From: Rhodanobacter sp. LX-99
GTDB taxonomy: Bacteria > Pseudomonadota > Gammaproteobacteria > Xanthomonadales > Rhodanobacteraceae
DNA: 64,000 nucleotides
Assembly: GCF_018599185.1 (NCBI RefSeq)
Contig: NZ_JAHFVL010000004.1
Span: 62,001-126,000 of the forward strand
Direction of reading: 5' to 3'
Shown here: piece after piece, positions 53,365 through 60,899 of the stretch
Layout of the letters: every line of letters starts with the position of its first letter
Numbering within the stretch: position 1 is the first letter of the stretch
Notes under the pieces: generated by a model
What the model was told of the DNA's origin: nothing
Seen by the model: only the letters and a program-made list of their open reading frames with translations
Databases searched by the model: none
Made by a program: the position numbers and the translations under genes

Positions 53365-54186
53365 ATGAAAGCGATCCCCAAACCCCGCCCCGACGGCATC
53401 GTGCGTTTCGGCAAACGGAAGGCCAAGCGCGACGACCGCAACCTGATGTTCGCCGCACTGCTGAAGGCGCCGCCGGCGCTGCCGGCCGAGTACGACTTCG
53501 ACGTCGTGCACCACGGCATCCCCACGCCGATGTTCGGCAACGACCAGTACGGCGACTGCGTGATCGCCGGCCGCGCGCACCAGACCCTGCGCTTCGAGAA
53601 GGCCGAGCAGAACAAGCTGATCGCGATCAGCGAACACGACGTGCTGCGCGAGTACTTCAGCGAGAGCGGCGGCGTCGACAGCGGCCTGGTCGTGCTCGAT
53701 TCGCTGAAGGAGTGGCGCAGCAAGGGCTGGCTCGCGGCGAAGCGTCGCTACAAGATCAAGGCCTTCGCGCAGATCGACCAGGCCAGGCGCAGCGAGGTCA
53801 AGCGCGCGGTGTTCATGGACATCGGCGTCGGCCTCGGCTTCACCCTGCCCGATGCGGCGCTGACCCAGTTCTATGCCGGCAAGCCGTGGGCGGTGGCGAG
53901 CGGCAAGGCCGGCCAGCCGAATCCGCGCAACGGCCACTACGTCTACGTGCCCGGCTACACGAAGAGCGGCCCGGTCTGCGTCACCTGGGGCCGCAAGCAG
54001 CAGATGACCTGGGCCTTCCTCGTCAAATACTGCGACGAGGCCTACGCGATCATCGACGCGATCGACACCGCGAAGAAGAAGCGCGGGCTGGATGCGGGCA
54101 AGCTCGACGCCTTCCTCGCCGGATTGCGCAAGGCGAAGCTGGCGGCAAAGAGGACGGCGGCGCGCGCCGGAGGCGGGCATGGCTGA
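53365..54186 (+). CDS. Papain-like cysteine peptidase fold, candidate eCIS effector
   Basis: A 273-residue protein with no secretion signal. Cys65 lies in FGNDQYGDCVIAGRAH, resembling the catalytic-Cys motif of papain-fold peptidases. His191 is in RNGHYVYVPGY and a VTWGRKQQMTW segment follows at 206-216, matching the usual Cys/His/(Asn)-W-G order, although the Asn position is Thr207. N- and C-termini are Lys/Arg-rich (GKRKAKRDDR; KLAAKRTAARAGGGHG), which could aid packing or nucleic-acid contact. It lies among cargo-type genes between the ATPase group and the DUF4157 protein, so a toxin role is plausible but inferred. Confidence 0.6.
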   Translation: MKAIPKPRPDGIVRFGKRKAKRDDRNLMFAALLKAPPALPAEYDFDVVHHGIPTPMFGNDQYGDCVIAGRAHQTLRFEKAEQNKLIAISEHDVLREYFSESGGVDSGLVVLDSLKEWRSKGWLAAKRRYKIKAFAQIDQARRSEVKRAVFMDIGVGLGFTLPDAALTQFYAGKPWAVASGKAGQPNPRNGHYVYVPGYTKSGPVCVTWGRKQQMTWAFLVKYCDEAYAIIDAIDTAKKKRGLDAGKLDAFLAGLRKAKLAAKRTAARAGGGHG

Positions 54187-56023
54187 GCGCAGCGCCAGCG
54201 TGGCGGCGAAGCCGGTGCCGGCGGTTCACGGCGCGCTGCTGCAGCGCAAGTGCGCCTGCGGCACGCATGCGCCGGGCGGCGGCGAATGCCCGGATTGCGC
54301 GAAGAAACGGCTGCGGCGAAGCAGCCGCGACGGCGGGGCATCGCCGATGGTGCCGCAGCTCGTGCACGATGTGCTTGCCACTCCGGGCCGGCCGCTCGAA
54401 CCCGCGACCCGGAACTGGATGGAGCCGCGTTTCGGCAGCGACTTCAGCCGCGTGCGCGTGCACGACGACGGCCACGCCGCCGCATCCGCGCGCGCCGTGG
54501 GCGCGCTTGCCTACGCCGTCGGCAGCCATGTCGTGTTCGACACTCACCAGTACGCACCGGGCACGCCGGCGGGCCGCCGCCTGCTCGCGCACGAGCTGGC
54601 GCATACGCTGCAGGATCCCGGCGCCGGCGGCCTGCACGCGTCGCTGGCGATCGGGCAGCCCGGCGACGCCTCCGAAATCGCCGCCGACCGGGCGGCCGAC
54701 GCGGTGGCGCGGGGCGAGCGGGTTTCCGTTGCGCCCAGCGGCGGCGGGGTGGTGCGCCGGCAGATGCGCGGATGCGCCGCCAGCGCGGGCGACAGCGCGG
54801 ACGTGCGCAAGGTGCATTGCCCCGACGGTTCCGATTACCGGGTGACGATGACGGCCGCGGACGGGCCGCCGGTGCCCGGCTTCCACGGTTCGGTCACGCC
54901 TGGCGCCAGCCTCAAGGAAATCTGGCTGGACATCTCCCTGTGCAAGGGCAACATCCAGGTGAACCTGCAGCCGGGCGTGGACATACCGCAGGCGCTCGGG
55001 TCGGTGGTAGCCAACATGGTGGCGGGCTCCGACGCGCTGAAGGGCGTCGCCATCAATCCCGAGCTGAAGATCACCTTCATCCAGGGCTCGAGCTTCACGG
55101 TGTCGCTCGTACCGTCGGTCAAGCTGGACGAGAAGGGCGTCGCCGGCGCCGGTGGGTCGGTGGAGGTGCAGACCAAGGACGTGACCGTGAAGGGTGGCGT
55201 GAATTGCGACCCGCGGGCGGGGTCGTGCATGTTCACCATCGACATCGGCGGCGGCGCGGCCACGAAGCCCGTGGATTGCCACAAGAAAGGCAAGCAGAAG
55301 ATCACCTTCGCCTGCGAGAGGATCACCCACGTGCCCGCGGTGCCTGAGGTGCCGGCGCTGAAGCAGACGGACGTCCAGACGCGCTACGTGTTCTTCCGGC
55401 ACGCCAGGCACGAGGTCCGCAAGGATTTCCGGTTGCCGACCGACATCCAGGCGCTGAACGAACAGGGTTACCGGGTCACCTCCATCAAGGGCTTCACCTC
55501 GCCCGAGGGGCCGCGTGGCTCCGAACACGCGCCGCAGTTCGAAGGCAATGTGGCGCTGGCCATCGAGCGGGCGCAGGCGGCCCGCGACTGGCTGGCGGAC
55601 CCGAAGGTGTGCGCCGGCTGCGACCTGTCCGGCGCCAGGCAAAGCGGCGAGAGCGAGCTGCCGCCGGAACAGGGCAAGCAGGAGCCCGAGCCGAAAGGGC
55701 CGGGCATGGAGCGAGGCGCCGTGGACGAGTTCCTCGGCAAGCAAGGCACGCCCGACCCGCTGGCGCCCGCCGATCCGGCGGAACGGGCGAAATTCGAACG
55801 CATGCCGTTCGGCCGGCAGCGCGAACAGGCCTACGAGCTGATGCGTCGGGCGGCCATCGTGCTAGAGCGCACGCGGGTCGTGCGCGAGCGCCAGCCCGGC
55901 GTTCCGGCGCGGGACGAACCCAGCGCCGTCGAATGCAGTCCCGAGGTTCTGGAGGCGGCCCAGAAATCGTTCGGCATAAAGACCCCGGGGCCATTCAATT
56001 TCGACATTCCGGGAAAGCACTGA
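54179..56023 (+). CDS. DUF4157 (eCIS core domain) protein with C-terminal OmpA-like domain
   Basis: A 614-residue protein. Residues 25-40 have a CxC...CxxC putative zinc site. Residues about 60-146 are DUF4157: SRVRVHDDGHAAASARAVGA, then the metallopeptidase-like LAHELAHTLQ (137-145). A middle region (220-380) has no known domain, with Cys residues at intervals. Residues about 400-472 look like an OmpA-type peptidoglycan-binding domain (VTSIKGFTSPEGP ... ALAIERAQAARDWL). DUF4157 is the domain most strongly associated with eCIS loci and often precedes toxin parts. An 8-base overlap joins it to the preceding gene. Confidence 0.78.
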   Translation: MAERSASVAAKPVPAVHGALLQRKCACGTHAPGGGECPDCAKKRLRRSSRDGGASPMVPQLVHDVLATPGRPLEPATRNWMEPRFGSDFSRVRVHDDGHAAASARAVGALAYAVGSHVVFDTHQYAPGTPAGRRLLAHELAHTLQDPGAGGLHASLAIGQPGDASEIAADRAADAVARGERVSVAPSGGGVVRRQMRGCAASAGDSADVRKVHCPDGSDYRVTMTAADGPPVPGFHGSVTPGASLKEIWLDISLCKGNIQVNLQPGVDIPQALGSVVANMVAGSDALKGVAINPELKITFIQGSSFTVSLVPSVKLDEKGVAGAGGSVEVQTKDVTVKGGVNCDPRAGSCMFTIDIGGGAATKPVDCHKKGKQKITFACERITHVPAVPEVPALKQTDVQTRYVFFRHARHEVRKDFRLPTDIQALNEQGYRVTSIKGFTSPEGPRGSEHAPQFEGNVALAIERAQAARDWLADPKVCAGCDLSGARQSGESELPPEQGKQEPEPKGPGMERGAVDEFLGKQGTPDPLAPADPAERAKFERMPFGRQREQAYELMRRAAIVLERTRVVRERQPGVPARDEPSAVECSPEVLEAAQKSFGIKTPGPFNFDIPGKH

Positions 56024-56036
56024 TGGACACCTCGCC

Positions 56037-56870
56037 ATGAACATCTTCGACGGCCTGTACGGCTACGAAAAACTGATGCTGCTTTGCGGCCTCATCCTGT
56101 TCGTGTTCGCGCTGGCGGCGATCACCGTGATGATCGTGCAGCGACGCGACTTCAAGATGGCGATGGCGCTGATCGTGCTCGCGATCGTGCTGATGGGTTT
56201 CCCCGGCATCCAGGCGGTGAAGTTCAGCCAGGACACGGTCGAACTGGACCGCATCCGCACGCAGCCGCAGGCGCCGACCGATCCGGTGCAGAAGCAGCAG
56301 GCGCAGCAGGCACTCAGCAATCTGGAGCAGCGCTCCGCCGGCAATCCGCAGCTGCAGGCGCAGGTGTCGGACGGCTACCGCGCGATCGGCGAGGTGGACA
56401 AGGCCTATCGGCTGGCGCAATCGGTGCTGCATGAGAAACCCTCGGCGCAGGTGCAGGCCACCCTGGTGCCGGTGCTCACGGCGAAGTTGAACCAGGTGCA
56501 GGCGAACGCGCTGATCGCTGCGCCGCCTCCCGCCGCCGCGGCCAGCGCGCCGCCTGCGGCGGCGCCGGCCGGAACCGGCAGCGTCGCGGCCGCGCCCACG
56601 CCGGCTCCCGCATCCGCTTCTTCGCCCCCCGCCGCGACAGCGCCGGTGGACAGTGCACGCCAGCACCAGATTGCCGAGATCGCCAGGCAACTGCAGTCGA
56701 CCGCCGCGCCGCTGCCGGCGGCCTCGCACGCCGCGCTGGCCAAGGCGTACGTGGTGCTGGGCCAGCCGCAGAAAGCACAGGCGAACGTCGACGCCGCCCG
56801 CCGGATCGACCCGAACATCCGGATCAACGCCGCCGTGCTGCGTGCGGCCAGGACGGGCAGCCACCCATGA
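56037..56870 (+). CDS. Two-transmembrane protein with Pro/Ala linker and TPR-like end
   Basis: A 277-residue protein. Two N-terminal hydrophobic segments (LMLLCGLILFVFALAAITVMIV, residues about 13-34; MALIVLAIVLMGFPGIQAV, about 43-61) are followed by a Gln-rich helical part (residues 76-150), a disordered Ala/Pro linker (about 158-206) and a C-terminal pair of TPR-like helices (SHAALAKAYVVLGQPQKAQANVDAARR). A membrane protein inside an eCIS operon is unusual and may anchor the particle or its cargo chaperones to the inner membrane. The family is not recognised. It overlaps the next start by 4 bases. Confidence 0.7.
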   Translation: MNIFDGLYGYEKLMLLCGLILFVFALAAITVMIVQRRDFKMAMALIVLAIVLMGFPGIQAVKFSQDTVELDRIRTQPQAPTDPVQKQQAQQALSNLEQRSAGNPQLQAQVSDGYRAIGEVDKAYRLAQSVLHEKPSAQVQATLVPVLTAKLNQVQANALIAAPPPAAAASAPPAAAPAGTGSVAAAPTPAPASASSPPAATAPVDSARQHQIAEIARQLQSTAAPLPAASHAALAKAYVVLGQPQKAQANVDAARRIDPNIRINAAVLRAARTGSHP

Positions 56871-57523
56871 GCGCCTTCCCCGGCTCCCCGCGCATCCTCA
56901 AGGGCGGCATCGTGCTGATCGATGCGGCCAGCTCGGCGGTGCTGCGGGTGATCGCGCTGCAGTACAACCCCGACTCGCTGACCCGCTCGCTGCAGGTGCA
57001 GGCGGTCAGTGCGGACGGCGGCGACCGTTCCGAGGTGCTGCGCCTGAAAGGGCCGCCGGTGGAGACGCTGAAGCTGGAGGCGGAGATCGACGCCACCGAC
57101 CAGCTGGAGTTTCCGGAGCAGAACGGCGGCGTCACCCAGTCCGGCATCTTCGCCCAGCTGGCCGCGCTGGAGACGATGGTCTATCCGAGCAGCGGGCAGC
57201 TGCGCGCGAACGACGCGCTGGCGCAGATCGGCACGCTGGAGATCGTACCGATGGAGACGCCGCTGGCGCTGTTCGTGTGGAGCAAGTCGCGCATCCTGCC
57301 GGTGCGCGTCACCGAATTCGGCATCACCGAGGAGGCCTTCGACACGGCGCTGAACCCGATCCGCGCCAAGGTCAGCCTGGGCTTGCGCGTATTGTCGGTG
57401 AACGACGTGCCCACCGGGCACAAGGCCGCCAGCCTGTTCATGAATTACCTGCAGCAGAAGGAGCGCCTGGCCGGCGGCGCCGGCGGCCAGTTGTCCGCGC
57501 TCGGCCTGAGCGGCGTGCCGTGA
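56867..57523 (+). CDS. CIS tube/baseplate adaptor protein (Afp7-like N-terminal domain)
   Basis: A 218-residue protein of the CIS_tube group: VLRVIALQYNPDSLTRSLQVQ, the EVLRLKGPPVETLKLEAEIDA strand pair, and VRVTEFGITEEAFDTALNPIRAKVSLGLRVL are typical. It links the spike hub to the first tube ring. In Afp7 the same protein carries a LysM domain; here LysM is a separate gene (58242-58562). The start overlaps the previous stop (ATGA). Confidence 0.85.
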   Translation: MSAFPGSPRILKGGIVLIDAASSAVLRVIALQYNPDSLTRSLQVQAVSADGGDRSEVLRLKGPPVETLKLEAEIDATDQLEFPEQNGGVTQSGIFAQLAALETMVYPSSGQLRANDALAQIGTLEIVPMETPLALFVWSKSRILPVRVTEFGITEEAFDTALNPIRAKVSLGLRVLSVNDVPTGHKAASLFMNYLQQKERLAGGAGGQLSALGLSGVP

Positions 57524-57590
57524 TCGGGGGCGCCGGGATCTTACTTGTGCCCGTGAAAGGCCGGGCATCGCGAACACATCGGAGAGCGAC

Positions 57591-58199
57591 ATGCGTATCG
57601 AGGAAATGATTGCCGCCGTACAGCAAACCCTCGGCGTGGAGGTGGATGGCAAGGCCGGCCCGCAGACATGGGGTGCGATCTACGCGCGGCTGGTCGGCAA
57701 GAAGATCGATCAGATGAAGCCGTCCGAAGCCATTTCGCCGGTGGACGACCGCAGTGAAAAGGTGATCGCCACGCTGCTGCCGGAAGTGCGCCCGATCGCG
57801 CGCACCCTGGTGCAGAAAGCGGCGGCTGCCGGGATCACCATCCGCGTGATCAGCGGCTTGCGTACCTACGAGGAGCAGGCGGCGCTGTATGCCCAGGGGC
57901 GCACGGCTCCGGGAAAGAAGGTGACCAATGCCCGGGCCGGTTACTCGAACCACAACTTCGGCATCGCGTTCGACATCGGCGTGTTCGAAGGGAGCCGGTA
58001 CTTGCCGGAGTCCCCGAAGTACAAAGCCGTTGGCGCGTTGGGCATGGACCTGGGCCTGGAATGGGGCGGCAACTGGAAGACCATCGTCGACCAGCCGCAC
58101 TTCCAGTTGCGGCCCGCCTGGGCGGCGGACGAAAGCGAACAGCAGATGTTGGCCGAGCTGCGATCCAGGAGGGATCGCGGCGACGCGGTGTACGCCTGA
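57591..58199 (+). CDS. M15 family peptidoglycan peptidase with N-terminal PG-binding segment
   Basis: A 202-residue protein without a signal peptide. The N-terminus has a peptidoglycan-binding-like fold (VQQTLGVEVDGKAGPQTWGAI). The M15 catalytic domain has zinc ligands His121 and Asp128 in YSNHNFGIAFDIG, a likely catalytic Glu157 in EWGG, and His170 in DQPHFQL. It resembles phage L-alanyl-D-glutamate endopeptidases. Within the eCIS operon it could cut the target wall during injection or release particles by lysis; no holin is evident nearby. A 67-base gap precedes it. Confidence 0.85.
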   Translation: MRIEEMIAAVQQTLGVEVDGKAGPQTWGAIYARLVGKKIDQMKPSEAISPVDDRSEKVIATLLPEVRPIARTLVQKAAAAGITIRVISGLRTYEEQAALYAQGRTAPGKKVTNARAGYSNHNFGIAFDIGVFEGSRYLPESPKYKAVGALGMDLGLEWGGNWKTIVDQPHFQLRPAWAADESEQQMLAELRSRRDRGDAVYA

Positions 58200-58241
58200 C
58201 GCAACCGGTGCGATCGACACGCCCGCGACGGAGAAGCCTCC

Positions 58242-58562
58242 ATGACCTCGAATTTCCCGCCCACCAGCCGCTACGCCCTGACGCCCACCACGAGCCTGGT
58301 GCGCGCCGATGGCACCATGGTGACGTACCTCAAGCGCCGCTTCGCGCCGGCGCCGGAAAACCTCGCCCTGCTGCAATGGCATCAAGTCGTGCAGAACGAG
58401 CGGCTGGACAACATCGCGGCGAAGTACCTGGGCGACCCCGAGCAGTTCTGGCGGCTGTGCGATGCGAACCGTGCGCTGCGCCCGGAGGAACTGACCGCGG
58501 CGATCGGGAAAAAGCTGCGCATCACCTTGCCCGAAGGCATCCCGGGGGTGCCGCATGCTTGA
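58242..58562 (+). CDS. LysM-like baseplate adaptor
   Basis: A 106-residue protein. The C-terminal two-thirds (WHQVVQNERLDNIAAKYLGDPEQFWRLCDANR ... IGKKLRITLPEG) is a LysM-type domain as found at the C-terminus of Afp7 and phage gp53-like proteins. It probably bridges tube, hub and baseplate. The last 8 bases overlap the next gene, and it lies 42 bases after the M15 gene. Confidence 0.8.
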   Translation: MTSNFPPTSRYALTPTTSLVRADGTMVTYLKRRFAPAPENLALLQWHQVVQNERLDNIAAKYLGDPEQFWRLCDANRALRPEELTAAIGKKLRITLPEGIPGVPHA

Positions 58563-59691
58563 GGGTGTGCACCTGACCTTGCTGGTCGGCCCGGTGGTGC
58601 CGGTGCCGGTGCCGCAGCTCGTGCTGGACGCGCTCACCCGGGTCGAGGTGAACGCGCCGGACGAGGCGGCCGGCGCATTCACGCTGCAGTTCACGCTGAG
58701 CGTGCAGTCGCCGCTGCACACGCTGTTCCTGCTCTCGGGCGGGGGCGTGGTGCCGCTGCTGCGGGTGATCGTGGTGGTCACCGTGAACGGCATGCCGCAG
58801 GTGCTGATCGACGGCGTGGTGACCCGCACCGAAGTGGTGCCGGGCGCGGACCAGCGCCACACCACCTTGCAGGTCACCGGCGACGACCTCACCGCGGTGA
58901 TGACCAAGCTGGAATTCTCCGGCCTGCCGGGCCTGCCGTACCCGGCGATGCCGGCCGAGGCGATCGTGGCGCTGCTGCTGGCGAAGTACGCCTTCCTCGG
59001 CATCGTGCCGCTGGTGATCCCGAGCATCGCGATCGACGTGCCGATCCCGACCAACCGCATCCCCACCCAGCAGGGCAGCGACCTGGAATACATCCGCCTG
59101 CTGGCCGAACGCGTCGGCTACGTGTTCTACCTCGACCCCGGCCCGCTGCCCGGCATGAGCACCGCGTACTGGGGGCCGAAGATCAAGGTGGGCGTGCCGC
59201 AGCCGGCGTTGAACGCGGACATGGATGCGGCCAGCAACGTCGACGAGCTCAGCTTCAGCTACGACGGCAACGCGCGGCAGCTGCCGGTGGTCTACATCCA
59301 GAACGAGCAGACCAAGGTACCGCTGCCGCTGCCGATCCCGGACATCGGGCCGCTGAATCCGCCGTTGGGCCTGATCGATCCGCCGCCGCAGCAGTTCCGC
59401 CCGCTGCCCGAGACCGCGAAGTATTCGCCGCAGCGCGCGCTGCTGCTGGGCATGGCCGAGGCGGCGAAATCGGCCGACACCGTCACCGGCCGCGGCAGCC
59501 TCGACGTGGTGCGCTACGGCCGCGTGCTGAAGCCGCGCCAGCTGGTCGGCGTGCGCGGCGTCGGTCCTGCGTTCGATGGCCTGCACTACGTCAGCCAGGT
59601 ACGCCACACGATCCGCCGCGGTGAATACAAGCAAAGCTTCCAGCTGTCGCGCAAGGGCCTGCTTTCCACCGTGCCGCTGGTGCCGCCATGA
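58555..59691 (+). CDS. Baseplate hub protein (gp27/Afp8 N-terminal-like)
   Basis: A 378-residue protein of the phage late-control-D/gp27 group: LTRVEVNAPDEAAGAFTLQF at the start, a QGSDLEYIRLLAERVGYVFYL segment typical of VgrG/gp27, and a C-terminal LDVVRYGRVLKPRQLVGVRGVGPAFDGLHYVSQVRH. It forms the trimeric hub onto which the spike sits. In Afp the hub and spike are fused in Afp8; here the spike is a separate gene overlapping by 4 bases. Confidence 0.88.
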   Translation: MLEGVHLTLLVGPVVPVPVPQLVLDALTRVEVNAPDEAAGAFTLQFTLSVQSPLHTLFLLSGGGVVPLLRVIVVVTVNGMPQVLIDGVVTRTEVVPGADQRHTTLQVTGDDLTAVMTKLEFSGLPGLPYPAMPAEAIVALLLAKYAFLGIVPLVIPSIAIDVPIPTNRIPTQQGSDLEYIRLLAERVGYVFYLDPGPLPGMSTAYWGPKIKVGVPQPALNADMDAASNVDELSFSYDGNARQLPVVYIQNEQTKVPLPLPIPDIGPLNPPLGLIDPPPQQFRPLPETAKYSPQRALLLGMAEAAKSADTVTGRGSLDVVRYGRVLKPRQLVGVRGVGPAFDGLHYVSQVRHTIRRGEYKQSFQLSRKGLLSTVPLVPP

Positions 59692-60194
59692 GCAAGTTCT
59701 ACGGCAAGTACCGCGGCACCGTGGTCCAGAACGTGGACCCGGAACAGCGCGGGCGCATCCAGGTGATGGTGCCGGACGTGTCCGGGCTGATCCCGTCGAG
59801 CTGGGCGATGCCGTGCGTGCCGATCGCCGGCAAGCAGAGCGGCGTGTACGTGGTGCCGCAGATCGGCGCCGGCGTGTGGATCGAGTTCGAGCAGGGCGAT
59901 CCGGATTATCCGGTCTGGGTCGGCGGCTTTTGGGGCAGCGCGGCGGAGGTGCCGGCGCTGGCGCTGGCCGGCAATCCGGCCAGCCCGAGCGTGGTGCTGC
60001 AGTCGGGCCTGCAGAACACCATCGCGATCAGCGACGTGCCGGGGCCGGCCGGCGGCATCCTGCTGAAGAGCGTCACCGGCGCGATGATCATGGTCAACGA
60101 GGTCGGCATCACGATCTCCAACGGCCAAGGCGCCACCATCGTGCTCGCGGGGCCGACGGTGACGGTCAACAACGGCGCGCTGGTCGTGACCTAG
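59688..60194 (+). CDS. Spike protein (gp5/VgrG-like OB domain, baseplate V)
   Basis: A 168-residue spike. The OB-fold (GKYRGTVVQNVDPEQRGRIQVMVPDV, CVPIAGKQSGVYVVPQIGAGVWIEFEQGDPDYPVWVGGFWG) is followed by a Gly/Val-rich beta-helix-like end (ISNGQGATIVLAGPTVTVNNGALVVT). It sharpens the tube tip. It lacks the catalytic lysozyme domain of T4 gp5; the separate M15 enzyme may supply wall-cutting activity. Confidence 0.9.
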   Translation: MSKFYGKYRGTVVQNVDPEQRGRIQVMVPDVSGLIPSSWAMPCVPIAGKQSGVYVVPQIGAGVWIEFEQGDPDYPVWVGGFWGSAAEVPALALAGNPASPSVVLQSGLQNTIAISDVPGPAGGILLKSVTGAMIMVNEVGITISNGQGATIVLAGPTVTVNNGALVVT

Positions 60195-60202
60195 GGAGAT
60201 GC

Positions 60203-60529
60203 ATGATGCCGGGCTTCCTCATCCATGTCGGCGCCAGCGTGCTCTGCTCGCACGGCGGCCAGGCGCAGGCCACCGCACCGAATCCGCGCGTCGCGGTGAG
60301 CGGCCAGCCCACGGTGACGATGCCGGCGCCGTGGCTGGTCGCCGGCTGCGCGCTGCCGCCGCCGACGGCAGCGAACGGCCCGTGTGTTTCCGCGCAATTC
60401 GTCACCGCCGCGACCCGGGTCACGTCCAGCGGGCAGCCGCTGCTGCTGCTCGACAGCCAGGCGGTCTGCACGCCGACCGGCACGCCGCTGCTGATCGTCG
60501 CCAGCCAGACGCGCGTCACCGCGATGTGA
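60203..60529 (+). CDS. PAAR-like spike tip protein (Afp10-like)
   Basis: A 108-residue PAAR-type protein: FLIHVGASVLCSHGGQAQA, NPRVAVSGQPTVTMPAPW, then two similar beta-strand repeats with paired cysteines (GCALPP, GPCVSAQF, AVCTPTG). PAAR proteins cap the spike with a metal-bound cone and can carry effectors; this one is short and has none fused. GGGAG precedes the ATG, with an ATG-ATG pair at the start. Confidence 0.85.
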   Translation: MMPGFLIHVGASVLCSHGGQAQATAPNPRVAVSGQPTVTMPAPWLVAGCALPPPTAANGPCVSAQFVTAATRVTSSGQPLLLLDSQAVCTPTGTPLLIVASQTRVTAM

Positions 60530-60536
60530 GGACGTC

Positions 60537-60899
60537 ATGATGAACCTCGACTTCCCATTCCACTTCGACAACCGCGGCCGCACCGCGGAAACCGGCGACG
60601 ACGAGCACGTGCGCGACATGATCGAGCAGTTGCTGTTCACCAGCCCGGGCGAACGGGTGAACCGGCCCGACTTCGGCAGCGGCCTGCTGCAATTGGTGTT
60701 TGCGCCGAACAGCCCGGAGCTGGCCGCCGCATTGCAGTTCACCCTGCAGGCGGCGCTGCAGCGCTGGCTGGGCGACGTGATCGACGTCGGCACGCTCGAA
60801 GTCAGCAGCGAGGATTCCACCTTGCGCGTCGAACTCAGCTACACCGTGCGCGCCAGCGGCGACACGCGCAGCGACAGCTTCGTGCGGAGCCTGCCATGA
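60537..60899 (+). CDS. gp25-like baseplate wedge protein
   Basis: A 120-residue GPW/gp25 protein: FPFHFDNRGRTAETGDDEHVRDMIEQLLFTSPGERVNRPDFG is the diagnostic segment, with a C-terminal beta part (LEVSSEDSTLRVELSYTVR). gp25 seeds sheath assembly on the baseplate. It overlaps the next gene by 4 bases (ATGA). Confidence 0.92.
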   Translation: MMNLDFPFHFDNRGRTAETGDDEHVRDMIEQLLFTSPGERVNRPDFGSGLLQLVFAPNSPELAAALQFTLQAALQRWLGDVIDVGTLEVSSEDSTLRVELSYTVRASGDTRSDSFVRSLP

